From positions 1,488,001 through 1,552,000 of the forward strand of contig JAUFSD010000009.1 in NCBI GenBank assembly GCA_033030425.1: a stretch of DNA of 64,000 nucleotides, written 5' to 3'. Numbering within the stretch: position 1 is the first letter of the stretch; every line of letters begins with the position of its first letter. Below the pieces are notes generated by a model that saw only the letters and a program-made list of their open reading frames with translations, did no database searches and had not been told where the DNA came from. This document shows positions 1 to 10,645 of this stretch, piece after piece. Both the position numbers and the translations under genes were made by a program. Source of the stretch: Verpa conica. Taxonomy: Eukaryota > Ascomycota > Pezizomycetes > Pezizales > Morchellaceae.

Positions 1-1200
1 CAAAGCAGTTGAGTACGGTGGAGAGACGGTTTGCGGAGATTAAGAGTGGGACTGGGAGCGCTGGGGGTGATGGAGCTGGAGGGGTGGCGCAGCTTAGTAT
101 GATATTGACGGGAGAGGTGGATGGTGGTGTAGGGTCTTATAGGGAGTTGTTGGCTGATGAAAGTGTGGAGATGGCATTGAGGAATGCGCTGAAGATGGCG
201 ATGCTGGATTATGTGGCGACGTTAAAGAAGTGTATAGCTGTGCATGGAAGACTCGTAGGTGTATCTGGGGGGGGTGCACAGGGTGGTGGAAAGGGTTTGC
301 ATGAAGGGTTGTTAAGATGTAAGTGGTTATTGTCGTTTATAGACGGTGAAGATACTGACTTTTGTGATAGTCTTCGAGAAGAACTATAAGCGTGAGTTAG
401 CAGCGCTCGCACCACCGCCTCTACTGCCAATTAAGGCGCCAGTGAGTCCTGGCCAATGGAGAGCGCCACTACATTCATCTGATACTACACCAACGCCGAT
501 ACCATTGATGAAGCACAACAGTCAGCGACCTACCCCAATTTCAAATCCCTCGCATGGAATGCCACTCCCATTCTCATTGCCACCACTACCAGCAATACCA
601 TCTGGCTTGTTGAATGATGATGCAAGGAGCGTAGACTCTGTCAGTGTTGATGCAGTGAGTGTTGTCGGGAGCGCACACGGGAGGGGACGACTTGCTAGTA
701 TGATTTTTGGTGGAGGGCACGGCAAAGGAGATGGTATTGTTGCGAGCGTTACCGCCACCGCAACTACTGGCGGCCATGTTAATGGGGTGAGTAACGGGAA
801 TGGAAATTACCAGTATCATGGTCAGAAGGCACCTCCTCCCATCCCGGAAGAGCCACGGAGCAGAAGCGAGTCAGTGTCAACGCGCACTACTAGCACGAGC
901 CGAGGGCGAAACAGGAGTAAGTCACTTCGGAGGCGGCGACCAACAATCTCAGAAGATTCAGTGGACGATGGCCAGGATAATGAGTCTAGTCCTGGAGGAA
1001 AGAGACCCAGTACTTCTAGCACACGGCCACCGAGGAGTAGTGGGAGTGGGGTTGTGAACTCGATGGAGCGGGGTGTAGGGAGTGTCAAGAAGCGATTTAG
1101 TAAGCTTAAGCTAAGAGGCAAAGGAAGCAGGCCCGACGTGAAGGGGAACCCAAAGTTTGGAGAGAGTGTGAGTGAGGTCGGGAGTGTTGCCGAGGAGTGA
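1..1200 (+). CDS. DOCK-family protein (DHR-2 C-terminus), 5' partial
   Basis: This is the 3' end of a gene entering from the left edge. The reading frame is open from base 3. A GTAAGT donor at 319 and a TAG acceptor at 370, with TACTGAC just before the acceptor, define a 52-bp intron, and splicing joins the frames (exons 3..318 and 371..1200). The upstream part ends with an LSMILTG...GGVGSYREL block, a helix with KKCIAVHGRLVG, and FEKNYKREL, which I read as the end of the DHR-2 (Ded_cyto) guanine-nucleotide exchange domain of DOCK proteins; they activate Rho/Rac GTPases at the cell cortex. After it come the proline-rich APVSPGQWRAPLHSS stretch and about 250 low-complexity residues rich in Ser, Arg and Gly, ending in a basic patch (VKKRFSKLKLRGKGS). 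The family call is an inference from this short C-terminal part; most of the gene lies outside the window. Confidence 0.6.
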
Positions 1201-1860
1201 TAGAGGATAGAGGTAGCCGGATTAAAAATGGAAAGGGGTTATTTGTGTTTAGGGTATGGGTGTTGATTGGGGGTCTTTTTTTACTTTTTTTTTTTACAAG
1301 TATTATTTGGGGAATGGCGGCTCTTTCTTATGTTATGGGACAAATTACTATGCTGCAAAACCCTCTTTTCCTTGTTTTTCGAGAAAAAATCTATACCCGA
1401 TTGTGTTTCATTTGTTTAATTTCCTAGTCTTTTTTTTGTTTTTGTTTTGTTGGGAGGATTGGGTTGGATGTATTTTATTTTCATTGCGTTTGTTTTGTAC
1501 TGTTGGATGAGGTTTATTTTTATTTTTATTTTTTTAGGGGCTTTTTGTTTTTAGGTTTTTTTTATCTTTGCTTCTGGATACCTATGTTTTTTTCTAGTGT
1601 TTATTTTCTTCCCTCCACCTCCCGCCTTCTGTCTATTTTCTCTTTTTCTCTTCTCTCATTGCTGGACATACTGGACTTTTTTTGTGCGTACGTTCCTCAC
1701 CCCTTTTTTACTTTCTTGTTTCATATGTAATGGTGTATTTATTATTTCTGGTGACTTGATTTGTGGCCGGTATAAAAAAAAAGGATCACGTAATGTTTTC
1801 TACTACAATACTCAGCTGGTGAATCTGCCATCCGTGGGGGGCTAAGTTTGTGTTTTTTAA
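1201..1860. other. 3' flank of the DOCK-like gene, T-rich
   Basis: This gene-free stretch holds long T runs on the plus strand from about 1275 to 1780, as expected of a fungal 3' untranslated and terminator region. Small open frames here are phenylalanine/leucine-rich by-products of the T tracts. I see no gene. Confidence 0.5.
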
Positions 1861-1936
1861 CTCGTATACGTTGAGCCACCACCACATTTTGGAGAGGTGA
1901 GACAGTATTTTTTTTCACCCACTAGACTATGTGCCC
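1861..1936 (-). repeat. tRNA-Glu-like relic or SINE head
   Basis: Read on the minus strand from 1936, the sequence begins GGGCACATAGTCTAGTGG, which matches the usual 5' half and A box of eukaryotic tRNA-Glu (ACATAGTCTAGTGG). It continues with GTCTCACC, like the tRNA-Glu anticodon loop, and a poor B box (GGCTCAACG). An A run interrupts the D arm and the acceptor stem does not close, so this is not a functional tRNA. A tRNA-derived SINE head or a tRNA pseudogene are both possible. Confidence 0.35.
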
Positions 1937-2279
1937 TGAACGAAGTGAAGGATTATGGGCCATAGAAAGGCATAAAGCCGCTGTTCTATCCGGGCAATGA
2001 ACCCCGGTAGCAACCCTCCCCTCCTGATCAGTGGCGAACCCTAACCCAATAGTAGTGAGTGAAGTACCTAGATATTGGGGTTCCAACTGCGAGTTGGTGG
2101 CTGGGTAATTGATACTGCAGCTTCATCGCTAAGGTCGCTTTGTTCAGGGCATGCGACCCCTCATATGGCTACCGGGCAATGATCGCTACCATCGCGCTGC
2201 CACGCTCAATCGCGCCCACGGCGGGGGTTATCTCAAGTAGTTATGAGATCTGTAAGAACTGGTCCTGAGCGTAATTGTA
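1937..2279. other. Intergenic, pre-insertion flank of copia element 1
   Basis: There is no open frame of note. The segment is less AT-rich than its surroundings (for example CGCGCTGCCACGC near 2192) and may belong to an older repeat that the copia element split, since it continues at 7034 after the element. Confidence 0.4.
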
Positions 2280-2284
2280 CTACT

Positions 2285-2492
2285 TGTTAAAATTGTACAT
2301 TTGTCATGTATTAGTCATGTATTAAGATAATGGAATTATCTAGATTGTTGTGGAAGTTTAAGGAACAAGGAAGAGCATTCCGGCGAGAATGACTCATATT
2401 ATTGTGTAACAGATATTATTGTATAAATAGGGGACAGATTTCCCACTTGTTTTTTAATAAAATCATCACCTTCACTTTACACTGAACTTCAG
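2285..2492 (+). repeat. 5' LTR of copia element 1
   Basis: A 208-bp repeat starting TGTTAAAATTG and ending CTTCA. It holds a TATA box (GTATAAATAGG, from 2421) and an AATAAAA polyadenylation-like signal near 2455. It matches 6827-7033 except for one extra A at about 2458-2462. Confidence 0.95.
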
Positions 2493-2513
2493 GTTATGAG
2501 CCCGGGTTCTGCA
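2493..2513 (+). other. Primer-binding site, half-tRNA-iMet type
   Basis: Immediately after the LTR the sequence reads GGTTATGAGCCCGG. Its complement CCGGGCTCATAACC is the anticodon arm (loop CTCATAA) of initiator tRNA-Met, not the CCA end. This is the arrangement known from Drosophila copia and yeast Ty5, where a 5' half of tRNA-iMet primes reverse transcription. Element 2 shows the same 14 bases at 61841-61854 on the opposite strand. Confidence 0.8.
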
Positions 2514-2571
2514 CAATAAACCCCGCTATTCTTTACCTTCTCTCACAAACACATACACCCAATTTCAAACC

Positions 2572-5500
2572 ATGTCTTCAGGAGCAGCTTCTACAAGCAA
2601 GTCCGGTGATGAAACTGTAGTCCAACCTACGAGCACTGCCATCCCAAATCCTATGGGAAATCTCATGGTCAAAACAGATAGACTTCCTGTTCTTACTGGA
2701 CAGTCAAACTATCAGACCTGGGCAGGAGCCTGGAAGATTACTTTTGATTCAGTTGAATGGTGGGAAAATGTGAGTGGCGAGAAAAAAGAACCAACCGACA
2801 AAGCCTCCGAAGAACATCTGCTTTGGAAAACTGTCTCCAAGCGAGCTCTTGCACTTTTACTTAACGGTGTATCAGAAGAACTACAAACCACAGTCGTTGC
2901 CGCCGGCAGCGCACACGGTGCCTGGAAAGCCCTTAAAGACCTTTTTGATAGGGAAACTCCAGCAACAACGATCAATATCCTCACAACACTCCTGAACCTA
3001 CGTTACCAGGACAATACCTCTCTTGCAGACCACCTAACCACCTTCCAAAATCAATGGAATAGGTTTCAGCAACGATGCCAGGACACAACAAAAGAAGGAC
3101 TATCCAAAGATTTCCACTCCGTCGCAAATTCCAACCGAGCCAAAGCAGCCTTGCTGCTTGTTTCTCTAAACTCTGCCACCTCAATGGAAAACATCATCGA
3201 CAATCTCCAAACCAAGGAGAATCTTTCCTACGAAGACGTCTACAATAGACTTACCGATCTATCCGCCAACAAAACCGGCACCTCCGAAAATACCGTCTTC
3301 AACACCAGCCATAACACAAAGAAACACTGTACCTACTGTCTGGCAAAAACAGGAAAGAAATTCACAAACCACACCCACGATGACTGCAGAAGGCTTAAAA
3401 AGGAAAAAGAATGGAAAAAGAAAGGAGGAAAAGGAAAAGGAAAGGAGGATAATGCCTCCACTAGCACACATAATTCGGCAACCGTTTTAATGGTACGCCA
3501 CAACTCCTCGCCCTCCTCATCTTGGATATTCGACTCTGGCGCAACTGCTCACATCTCTCCCCATGAAGAACTCTTCACCACGGTTCGACCTTACGACGGA
3601 ATCGTTAGAACAGCTGATGGGACCGCTCACCGAGCTCCAGGAATTGGAAATATCCTCATCGAGTGTTGGCTCCCTGACGGAGGAAGATCTTCAGTCGTTC
3701 TCACTGATGTACTCCTCGTCCCCACGTTCGGACCAGTTGGTCTCATCTCCGAGACCGTTCTTGACAAAAAGGGGTGCAGAGTTGATGCAGGAGGAGGAAA
3801 TAAAATCGTTAAAAAGGGCAAAAAGGAATTACTCTGGGGAAAATTGGTAAATGGGCACTGGAATGTACAAATAGTTGAAAATGTAGCACGTCTCTCTTCT
3901 TACTCTGAATGGCATGAAGCACTCGGACATCCGTCTAGTCTTCATAGCCTATATGCCGACCGTACCAATCTCCCAAAGAAACCAAGTAACTTCCACTGCG
4001 GACCATGCGCCCTTTCAAAAAGCACTCATTCGGTCCCAAAGACAATAAGTACTCGAGCCACACAACCCTTCGAACTAGTCCATTCAGATCTCTCTGGTAA
4101 ACAAAGAGTAATGTCTCAGGACAAGTGCCAGTACTATATGTCTTTCATAGACGACTACACTCGCTATTCTTGGATTTACTTTCTAAAGAATAAAGACGAT
4201 GCGTATAAAGCCATCGAACACTTCACCAATAAGGTCAAAAATCAGCATAACACCACAATAAAAAGGTTCAGAGCTGATGGTGGAGGCGAATATGTCAACA
4301 AAAACACCAAGACCTTCTTCGGAAAAGAAGGCATCACTCAAGAGACAACGCCACCATACTCCCATGAGTCAAATGGAGTAGCCGAAAGATTCAACAGGAC
4401 GGTAACTACAATGGTTCGATGCATGATAATGGACCATCCCAGAATTCTATGGCAAGAAGCGTACTCAACTGCTGTCTATCTCAAAAATAGACTCCTACAC
4501 AGTGCTCTAAAGGATAAAACCCCATACGAAGCACTTCATGGAAAGAAACCAACAATCAAACATGCTCACCCTTTCGGCCAGAAATGCTGCATTCATATTC
4601 ACAAAGAAGCCAGGCCAGCCGGAAGCAAATTAGAACCAAGAGCAGTCGAAGGAAAATTTGTTGGGTACACAGACAGCGACACACAATACCGAGTTTGGAT
4701 ACCATCTCAACATAAGGTGGTAGTCACCAGAGATCTCACGTTCCCCCCTCCAGCTTCAGGGGAAGTATCGATTGATGTCTCCTACCCTCCTATAGAAACT
4801 CCAAAACTCGAAGCGTCAGTACCAGAGTCATCTTCAAAAGGAAAAGAAGCAGTTCCTTTAGAAGACGAAGGGGAAGAAAAAGAATTTATACTTCCGCTAC
4901 CAGACTCTGATGAAGAATCAGAACCAGAAACACACACACCAGGAGATTTCCCATTATCTCCACCAAAAAAGGAAACAATTGCACCAATTCCACCACCATT
5001 CCAAACACCCAGACGGTCAACAAGAGAAAAGAAACCAGTCGAAAAAACAACTCAAATCGAACAGGAACAAAGGGACACAGAAATACGCAGAATACAAGCC
5101 AAAATTGAGAAACTAGACAGAGATCTGAAAGATGATCTCCTAGTTATCGAGCAAAACGAAGATCCCCGAGATCACCAACGTCTAAAAGACGATTCCTTAA
5201 AAGAACATAGAACTCAAAGGAATGACCTTAGGAGACAACTTCGTCAAGCCAGAGCAAACACTGCAACTGACACCCCGGTTCACTATGCCTACGTCAGCAC
5301 CGATCCAGTTACCTTTCGACAAGCCACCTCAGGGGAAGACACGGAACTTTGGAATAAAGCAATGAAGGAAGAATACGACGCACTCATTAAAAACAACACA
5401 TGAGATATAGTAGAACGACCTCAAAATCGAGAAGTCGTGAAAGGAAGATGGGTATACAAAACAAAATACAATCGAGACGGAACCATTGAACGATACAAGG

Positions 5501-6819
5501 CCAGATACGTCGCCAAAGGATATTCACAAATACCAGGTCTCGACTTCGATGAAACATTCTCACCAGTTGCCCGTTATGACTCTCTACGACTCCTACTAGC
5601 CCTTGCTGCCCATAACAACTGGATTCCCATTCAGTTAGACGTCAAAACTGCCTTTCTTCACGGCGTCCTCAAGGAAGAAATCTATCTTGAACTTCCTGAA
5701 GGATACAAACAAGACAACAAAGTGTGTAAACTTCGCAAATGCATTTACGGATTGAAACAGTCCCCTCGAGAGTGGTATGCCTGCCTGGTCGACTCTCTCA
5801 AACTGAAAGGATTCAAAGCATCCTACTTCGATCCATGTGTGTTCATTAACTCCACAGAACACATCTACCTAGCCGTCTACGTCGACGACATTATGATATT
5901 TGGACCCAGTAACAATTATCGTCAAAGCATCAAACAGTCTCTCATGACAGACTTCGAATGCACAGACCTCGGGGAATCCAAATACATCCTGGGATTAGAA
6001 ATTGACTGCACCTCAGATGGCATACACCTTTCTCAAAAAGGATACATACAAAAACTCCTCGAAAAGTTCCAAATGCATGAATCTAGACCAGTTGGCACGC
6101 CACTTGAACCCAACACTCTACTCACAATAGGAACAACAGAGTCTATGATAGATAATCAAAAACTCTATCAATCCATAATCGGATCCCTTATGTATGCCAG
6201 TATCGGTACCAGACCCGATATTTCTCACACAGTCACTTTTCTCTCCCAGTTTTCTTCCTGTCCTACGGCAGAACATCTAATTGCTGCCAAACGAGTTCTC
6301 AGATACCTCAAAGGCACTAAAGACTGGACACTGTTCTACTCCAAACACTCCGACAACATATTACATGGGTTCTCAGATAGCTCATTCGGTTCCAACGTTT
6401 CTGATCGAAAATCCTTTTCTGGATACGTCTTTCAACTTGGAAACTCAACTATTAGTTGGAGAAGTCGCAAACAAAGAGCAGTTGCCACGTCAACCACTGA
6501 AGCGGAATACATGGCCCTCAACCTAACTGCGAAACAACTTGTATGGTTAAAATCCGGCCTAACAGAACTTGGTCAACTCTACAACTATACAATACACGCT
6601 GACAACACTGGCTCCATTGAGCTAGTTCGAAATCCACGTATTCATGATAGATCCAAACATATCGATATTCAATACCACTCCACTCGCGAATGGTACGAAT
6701 CAGGAATATTCTCCTTAGAATATGTCTCCACCTCTGACAACATCGCCGACATTCTCACAAAAGGTCTACCAAAACCAGCACACCTTCAACATGCCATTTC
6801 AATACGAGGTAACAAATGA
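2572..6819 (+). pseudogene. copia element 1 gag-pol with in-frame TGA
   Basis: A single frame starts at ATG 2572 and runs to the stop at 6817-6819 (1,415 codons before the stop) with one internal TGA at 5401-5403. Domains in order: gag about residues 30-240 (NYQTWAGAWKITF); a Cys/His knuckle near 253 (CTYC...HTHDDC); aspartic protease near 318 (WIFDSGATAH); integrase zinc site from about 446 (WHEALGH...CGPC); integrase catalytic D-D-E at HSDL (about 503), RADGGGEY (567) and NGVAERF (600); a Lys/Glu-rich linker; reverse transcriptase with YVDDIM (nt about 5878); RNase H with STTEAEY and HADN. The TGA stands where copia proteins have Trp in the N-x-T-W motif just before RT, so a TGG to TGA change is the simplest reading. 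All other frames are intact. Confidence 0.92.
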
Positions 6820-6826
6820 GGGGAAG

Positions 6827-7033
6827 TGTTAAAATTGTACATTTGTCATGTATTAGTCATGTATTAAGATAATGGAATTATCTAGATTGTTGTGGAAGTT
6901 TAAGGAACAAGGAAGAGCATTCCGGCGAGAATGACTCATATTATTGTGTAACAGATATTATTGTATAAATAGGGGACAGATTTCCCACTTGTTTTTTAAT
7001 AAAATCATCACCTTCACTTTACACTGAACTTCA
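6827..7033 (+). repeat. 3' LTR of copia element 1
   Basis: A 207-bp direct repeat of 2285-2492 with one A fewer near 7001. It is preceded by the polypurine tract GAGGGGAAG and followed by the target duplication CTACT. Confidence 0.95.
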
Positions 7034-7038
7034 CTACT

Positions 7039-9013
7039 ATCTATATTTTGGGACTAGTTAGTCCCCGAACCAAAACAAAACAAGAAACGGAACTTACCCC
7101 TGGTCCCAAGATGTCAATGATAGATCTGTCAGATCAAAAGGTAGGGACCCGTCGTATTCAAAATCGGACCGACCGGTTTTAAATACGACTGGGCTCAATG
7201 AATTGATAGATTTTTTTTGCCCTTCTAATTTTTTTTCTCCCAATCCTACTCCCCCCCTTTTTAATTCATTACGCCTTTTTTTCTATGATTCTTACGGAAT
7301 AGAGTAAATAAATATGTATGGGAGATTGCTTTCCGGGTACACTATAAGTGGGTAATCGTGTAACGGGTATGAGGCCAAAAGAGAAGATAAAAACCGACCC
7401 GTAGGTTGTGTGTATGGTCATCTCCTCGGGTTGGCTATACACGGGTATGTATATACGCGGGTATGTATGCCCCTACCCCTGGTGTAGGTGTTTGTTTGTA
7501 TATTTGCGGTCTGTAATGGTGGTTCCCGAGGAGCTTGTTGCGTATTTGTAGGCTATAGTCGATTAGTGTGATCTATAGGACCCCACGCGCGTAATTATAT
7601 CTGTATACTTCGTCTAATGATACTACTCTGGAATAGTCATGAAGTGAGTGTACAGTCGCTGTCTTGTAGTAATAGTTTGTATTAAGGTCTTCTCATGTAT
7701 CTCTAGTGATGTGTTCTACGTGCTATACGGAAATGTACTTGTAAACGACTAACGTCTCTAGAATGGACTACTAATGCATTCCATACGAAATCATGGACCT
7801 AGCGCAATTTTGTATGGCACGCAATAGCGGTCGGTTCTAAAAACGTCAGTCGTTTACGATTACTCGTACCAATGGGCTGCAGGTGTCAGCGGTTGCAGTA
7901 ATATTAATCACACTCCCCTTTGAGCTGAGGCGTATTCTGCATACCCTAATTGGGTCGTGGGCAAGAGAGCGCATATGCGGTGGAGAGGATGTCTCACTCG
8001 CCTTTAACAGCTGATTGGAGTCCCTTGGTTCGATCGGGTGGGCCAATAAACAGTAGGTGAACTTATATGTAATCGGTTTATAGGATATGATGTAATTAGT
8101 CGCACCCTGGCTGGTGTACCGAGTGGCTTTGGTAGGTTAGTTCTTTGAGCTATAGTATGTCTTCGCTTTTGATATTAACGTTTCGTGTACTACATGTATG
8201 CATATAAAACTATAGTTTTGAGGCCTGGGTACTGAGTTGTCCCTTATAGAGCCCAGGGGGTAAATGAATTGATCCACGGGATTCGAGTACTTCGTTTTGC
8301 ATCATACGTAATTATAGCACGATTAAAATCGCTTAATAGCTTACAAAACCGCTGTTTTCTAGAATATAGTAGGGATTTAACTAGTGGTAGGCTAGAATAT
8401 AAGGTGGAGTAATAAGATCCCATAAATGTAAGAGTACTCATAGAAAGGGTCTAGTGCCCAAATCCTTAGTATGTATTTTCTTCTGGTCTTGTTTCCATAG
8501 TAATCGAATGATTTTCTAGAGCCCAAGGCTATCCCCACTAGGAATTTGACTATAGATATATAGTTATGACCTCACATAAAGGAGTGCCTTTTATCTTGTT
8601 CCCATGGGATTGGGTGAAACTGGATTATGGTAGGTCTCACCGCACGTTTGTGTACCTGGATCTCAGAGAAAATTTTCACGATAGCAGCGAGTACTATAGT
8701 AGACATGACCGAAATTGTTTGGCGCCCAAAGCCCAGGTAACATTAATCCTAGCCCGTTTTTACAAATAATGTCTCATAAAAGGCTTAAACCGCGGAAATT
8801 TGTCTTAGGGATGTCTTTCAACTTTCTTTTTTCCATGGTTGTTATGGGTAACGGGTCAAGTAACAACCACAGACCAAGGGTTTTCGGTGAGTCGCGGCGG
8901 GGAACATAACTCTGATCGATCCCCGTTATTTTTGGCCTAGGAATTTTTGGTTTATTCGCCAAAAACTCTGCTAGGCGTAAGAGTGTTTTTTCCCTTCCTA
9001 TGGACAGACAACA
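7039..9013. other. Intergenic, AT-rich, no supported gene
   Basis: About 2 kb downstream of copia element 1. Open frames are short and without recognisable motifs. A B-box-like GGTTCGATCGG at about 8028 and an A-box-like CCGAGTGG at about 8120 suggest very old tRNA-derived repeats, but no tRNA fold is preserved. The last part up to 9013 should hold the promoter of the next gene. Confidence 0.4.
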
Positions 9014-10645
9014 ATGCCTTCATCAGTACTTGTTTTACTCACTAGCCTGATCCTTGTGTGCTCAGCACTTCAACCTCAATGGCCGTATCAAACAGGCAGT
9101 CCCCTCAGCAAAAATTTCACTCCTGGGAGGAACTTGATTGCGTCTGGTGTGTTCCATATCAACGATGTTCTGGGTGAATTTGGAAGCTTTGACCAGAAGC
9201 TGAAACGGGATACTGGAAACCAGGCTTGTGGTTCTAATTTGCTTGCACAATGCTCAGACGACCCAACTACATGCTGTGAGATAGGTGGTGAATGCTGCGG
9301 TGGTGGTAAATGCTGCCCCTCAGGGAGGGTTTGTCAAGCCAATGCCCAAGGGGATAGTATATGTTGTGCCAAAGGGCAAGACTGTGGCACTACGCTTCCA
9401 GATGTATATATTGGAATCCTTTCTTTGAGGTTGAAGGTGGGAAGAGTGCCATACTAACGATTTTCTTTAACATTAAAAGAACCCATGTATAGACCAGACG
9501 GCTGTTCCATGCGTGAACTACGATTTCTGCTGTCCTAAGGGGAACGTCTGCTCAGTTGTGAATGGGAAGCAGCTTTGTGCACCGAGCGGAGGGGGTTCAC
9601 TGACGTCGACATCAACATCGGCGCAAAAACCGACGACGTTAACACCAGCACCAACAACTGCATTGACACGTACCTCTACCTCTAGCGCTACAATAGCAAT
9701 TGTTACAGAGTCTATGCCTTTACAACAATCAGGTATACTGCTTTCACTGTACATGTTTGGGGACTAGGGCTTCGAAACTATACTAATTACTTCTCATTGA
9801 AGTTGTAACGACAGCCTTGGCCTCACCAACAAAAGAGACCACGATTACCACACATACGGCTTTTACAAGCTCGCTATCGAAGGAGATTGAACAAAAATAC
9901 AAAACCAGAACAGCCAATCGTGCTACAGCAGACCCAACTCTAACAATAGTAGAATATAAAACAATCGTTTCATCCTTTGAGGTTTCTTCAGGGGTTTACT
10001 CACCAACAACCTTGGTAGTATATACCACATATGTGTTTGCTCCAGAATCTACAGAATCCGCAGAATCCACCGATTCCACTAGCTCAGCGGTATCTTCTCC
10101 TGCTCCTCACAAAAGTCGAAAGAAGGACTCCCGGGTAGCCATCATCGCCGGTGCATCAATCGGTGGAGTGCTCTTCCTGTTAGCTATTGGGTTTTTGGTA
10201 TTTTTATGTATACGCCGTAGCCGAATAGAGCCAGAGCCAGAATTTATCCCTACTCCTGTACGAGAACCAACATTACCAACCCTTCCATCTCGCCTAGGAA
10301 ACAAGCATTGGGATATATCAACGAGACAGATCTCAAAGCCGTTGCCTCCTACTTCACCGATACCGAGATATAACTCAGTTTATGGTATACATTCACTGAC
10401 CTATAGTGGCCAATCACCGGCGGAGGTGCATTCAGAAGAGTACTATCAACTACAGGAGATTGGTGTTGCTCAGAAATGTGAGTTATGTTAGTTTACCGAT
10501 TCAATATCCCTAGGGGATAAATATTTAATGAATTCATATAGATAAATATCCGGCAACGACTTATGAACCTCCCCCACAAAGGTTACCTGTAAACTATCCA
10601 TACCTGCAGCGGAGCGGACAGAGTTACAATCGTAACATTGGCTAG
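9014..10645 (+). CDS. Cys-rich secreted/type I membrane protein, unknown function
   Basis: I read four exons, 9014..9403, 9480..9732, 9803..10477 and 10542..10645 (473 residues). Introns have donors GTATAT, GTATAC and GTGAGT; TACTAAC or ACTAATT branch sites stand before the first two acceptors. The protein starts with a signal peptide (PSSVLVLLTSLILVCSA). A Cys-rich ectodomain follows with several CC pairs (TCCEIGGECCGGGKCCPSG; NYDFCCPKGNVC), then a Ser/Thr-rich stalk likely to be O-glycosylated, a transmembrane helix (IIAGASIGGVLFLLAIGFLVFLCIR, here given as residues about 323-347) and a Pro/Tyr-rich cytoplasmic tail with YSGQ- and EEYYQL-type motifs. The layout is that of a fungal cell-surface sensor. 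The spaced CC pairs resemble granulin-like repeats, but I do not recognise the family. Confidence 0.75.

Larger units (their letters stand above)
2280..7038 (+). mobile_element. Ty1-copia LTR retrotransposon, element 1, with CTACT target-site duplication
   Basis: The element spans 2285-7033, from TG to CA. It has two direct LTRs of 208 and 207 bp that differ only by one A in a five/four-A run, and a 5-bp target duplication CTACT at 2280-2284 and 7034-7038. The primer-binding site directly follows the 5' LTR at 2493. A polypurine tract (GAGGGGAAG, 6818-6826) directly precedes the 3' LTR. The internal order gag, protease, integrase, RT, RNase H is the Ty1-copia (Pseudoviridae) order. The near-identical LTRs show a recent insertion. 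One in-frame stop inactivates pol. Confidence 0.95.

Noticed and set aside
1256..1845. Phe/Leu-rich open frames downstream of the DOCK-like gene
   Set aside because: They are produced by T-rich 3' sequence and carry no domain.
5401..5403. Recoded or selenocysteine TGA in copia pol
   Set aside because: The site is a conserved Trp in the family, copia elements use one uninterrupted frame, and fungi lack selenocysteine insertion. A point mutation is simpler.
7960..8130. Possible tRNA genes near 8030 (GGTTCGATCGG) and 8110 (CCGAGTGG)
   Set aside because: Only single box-like motifs are present, and no cloverleaf pairing is found on either side.
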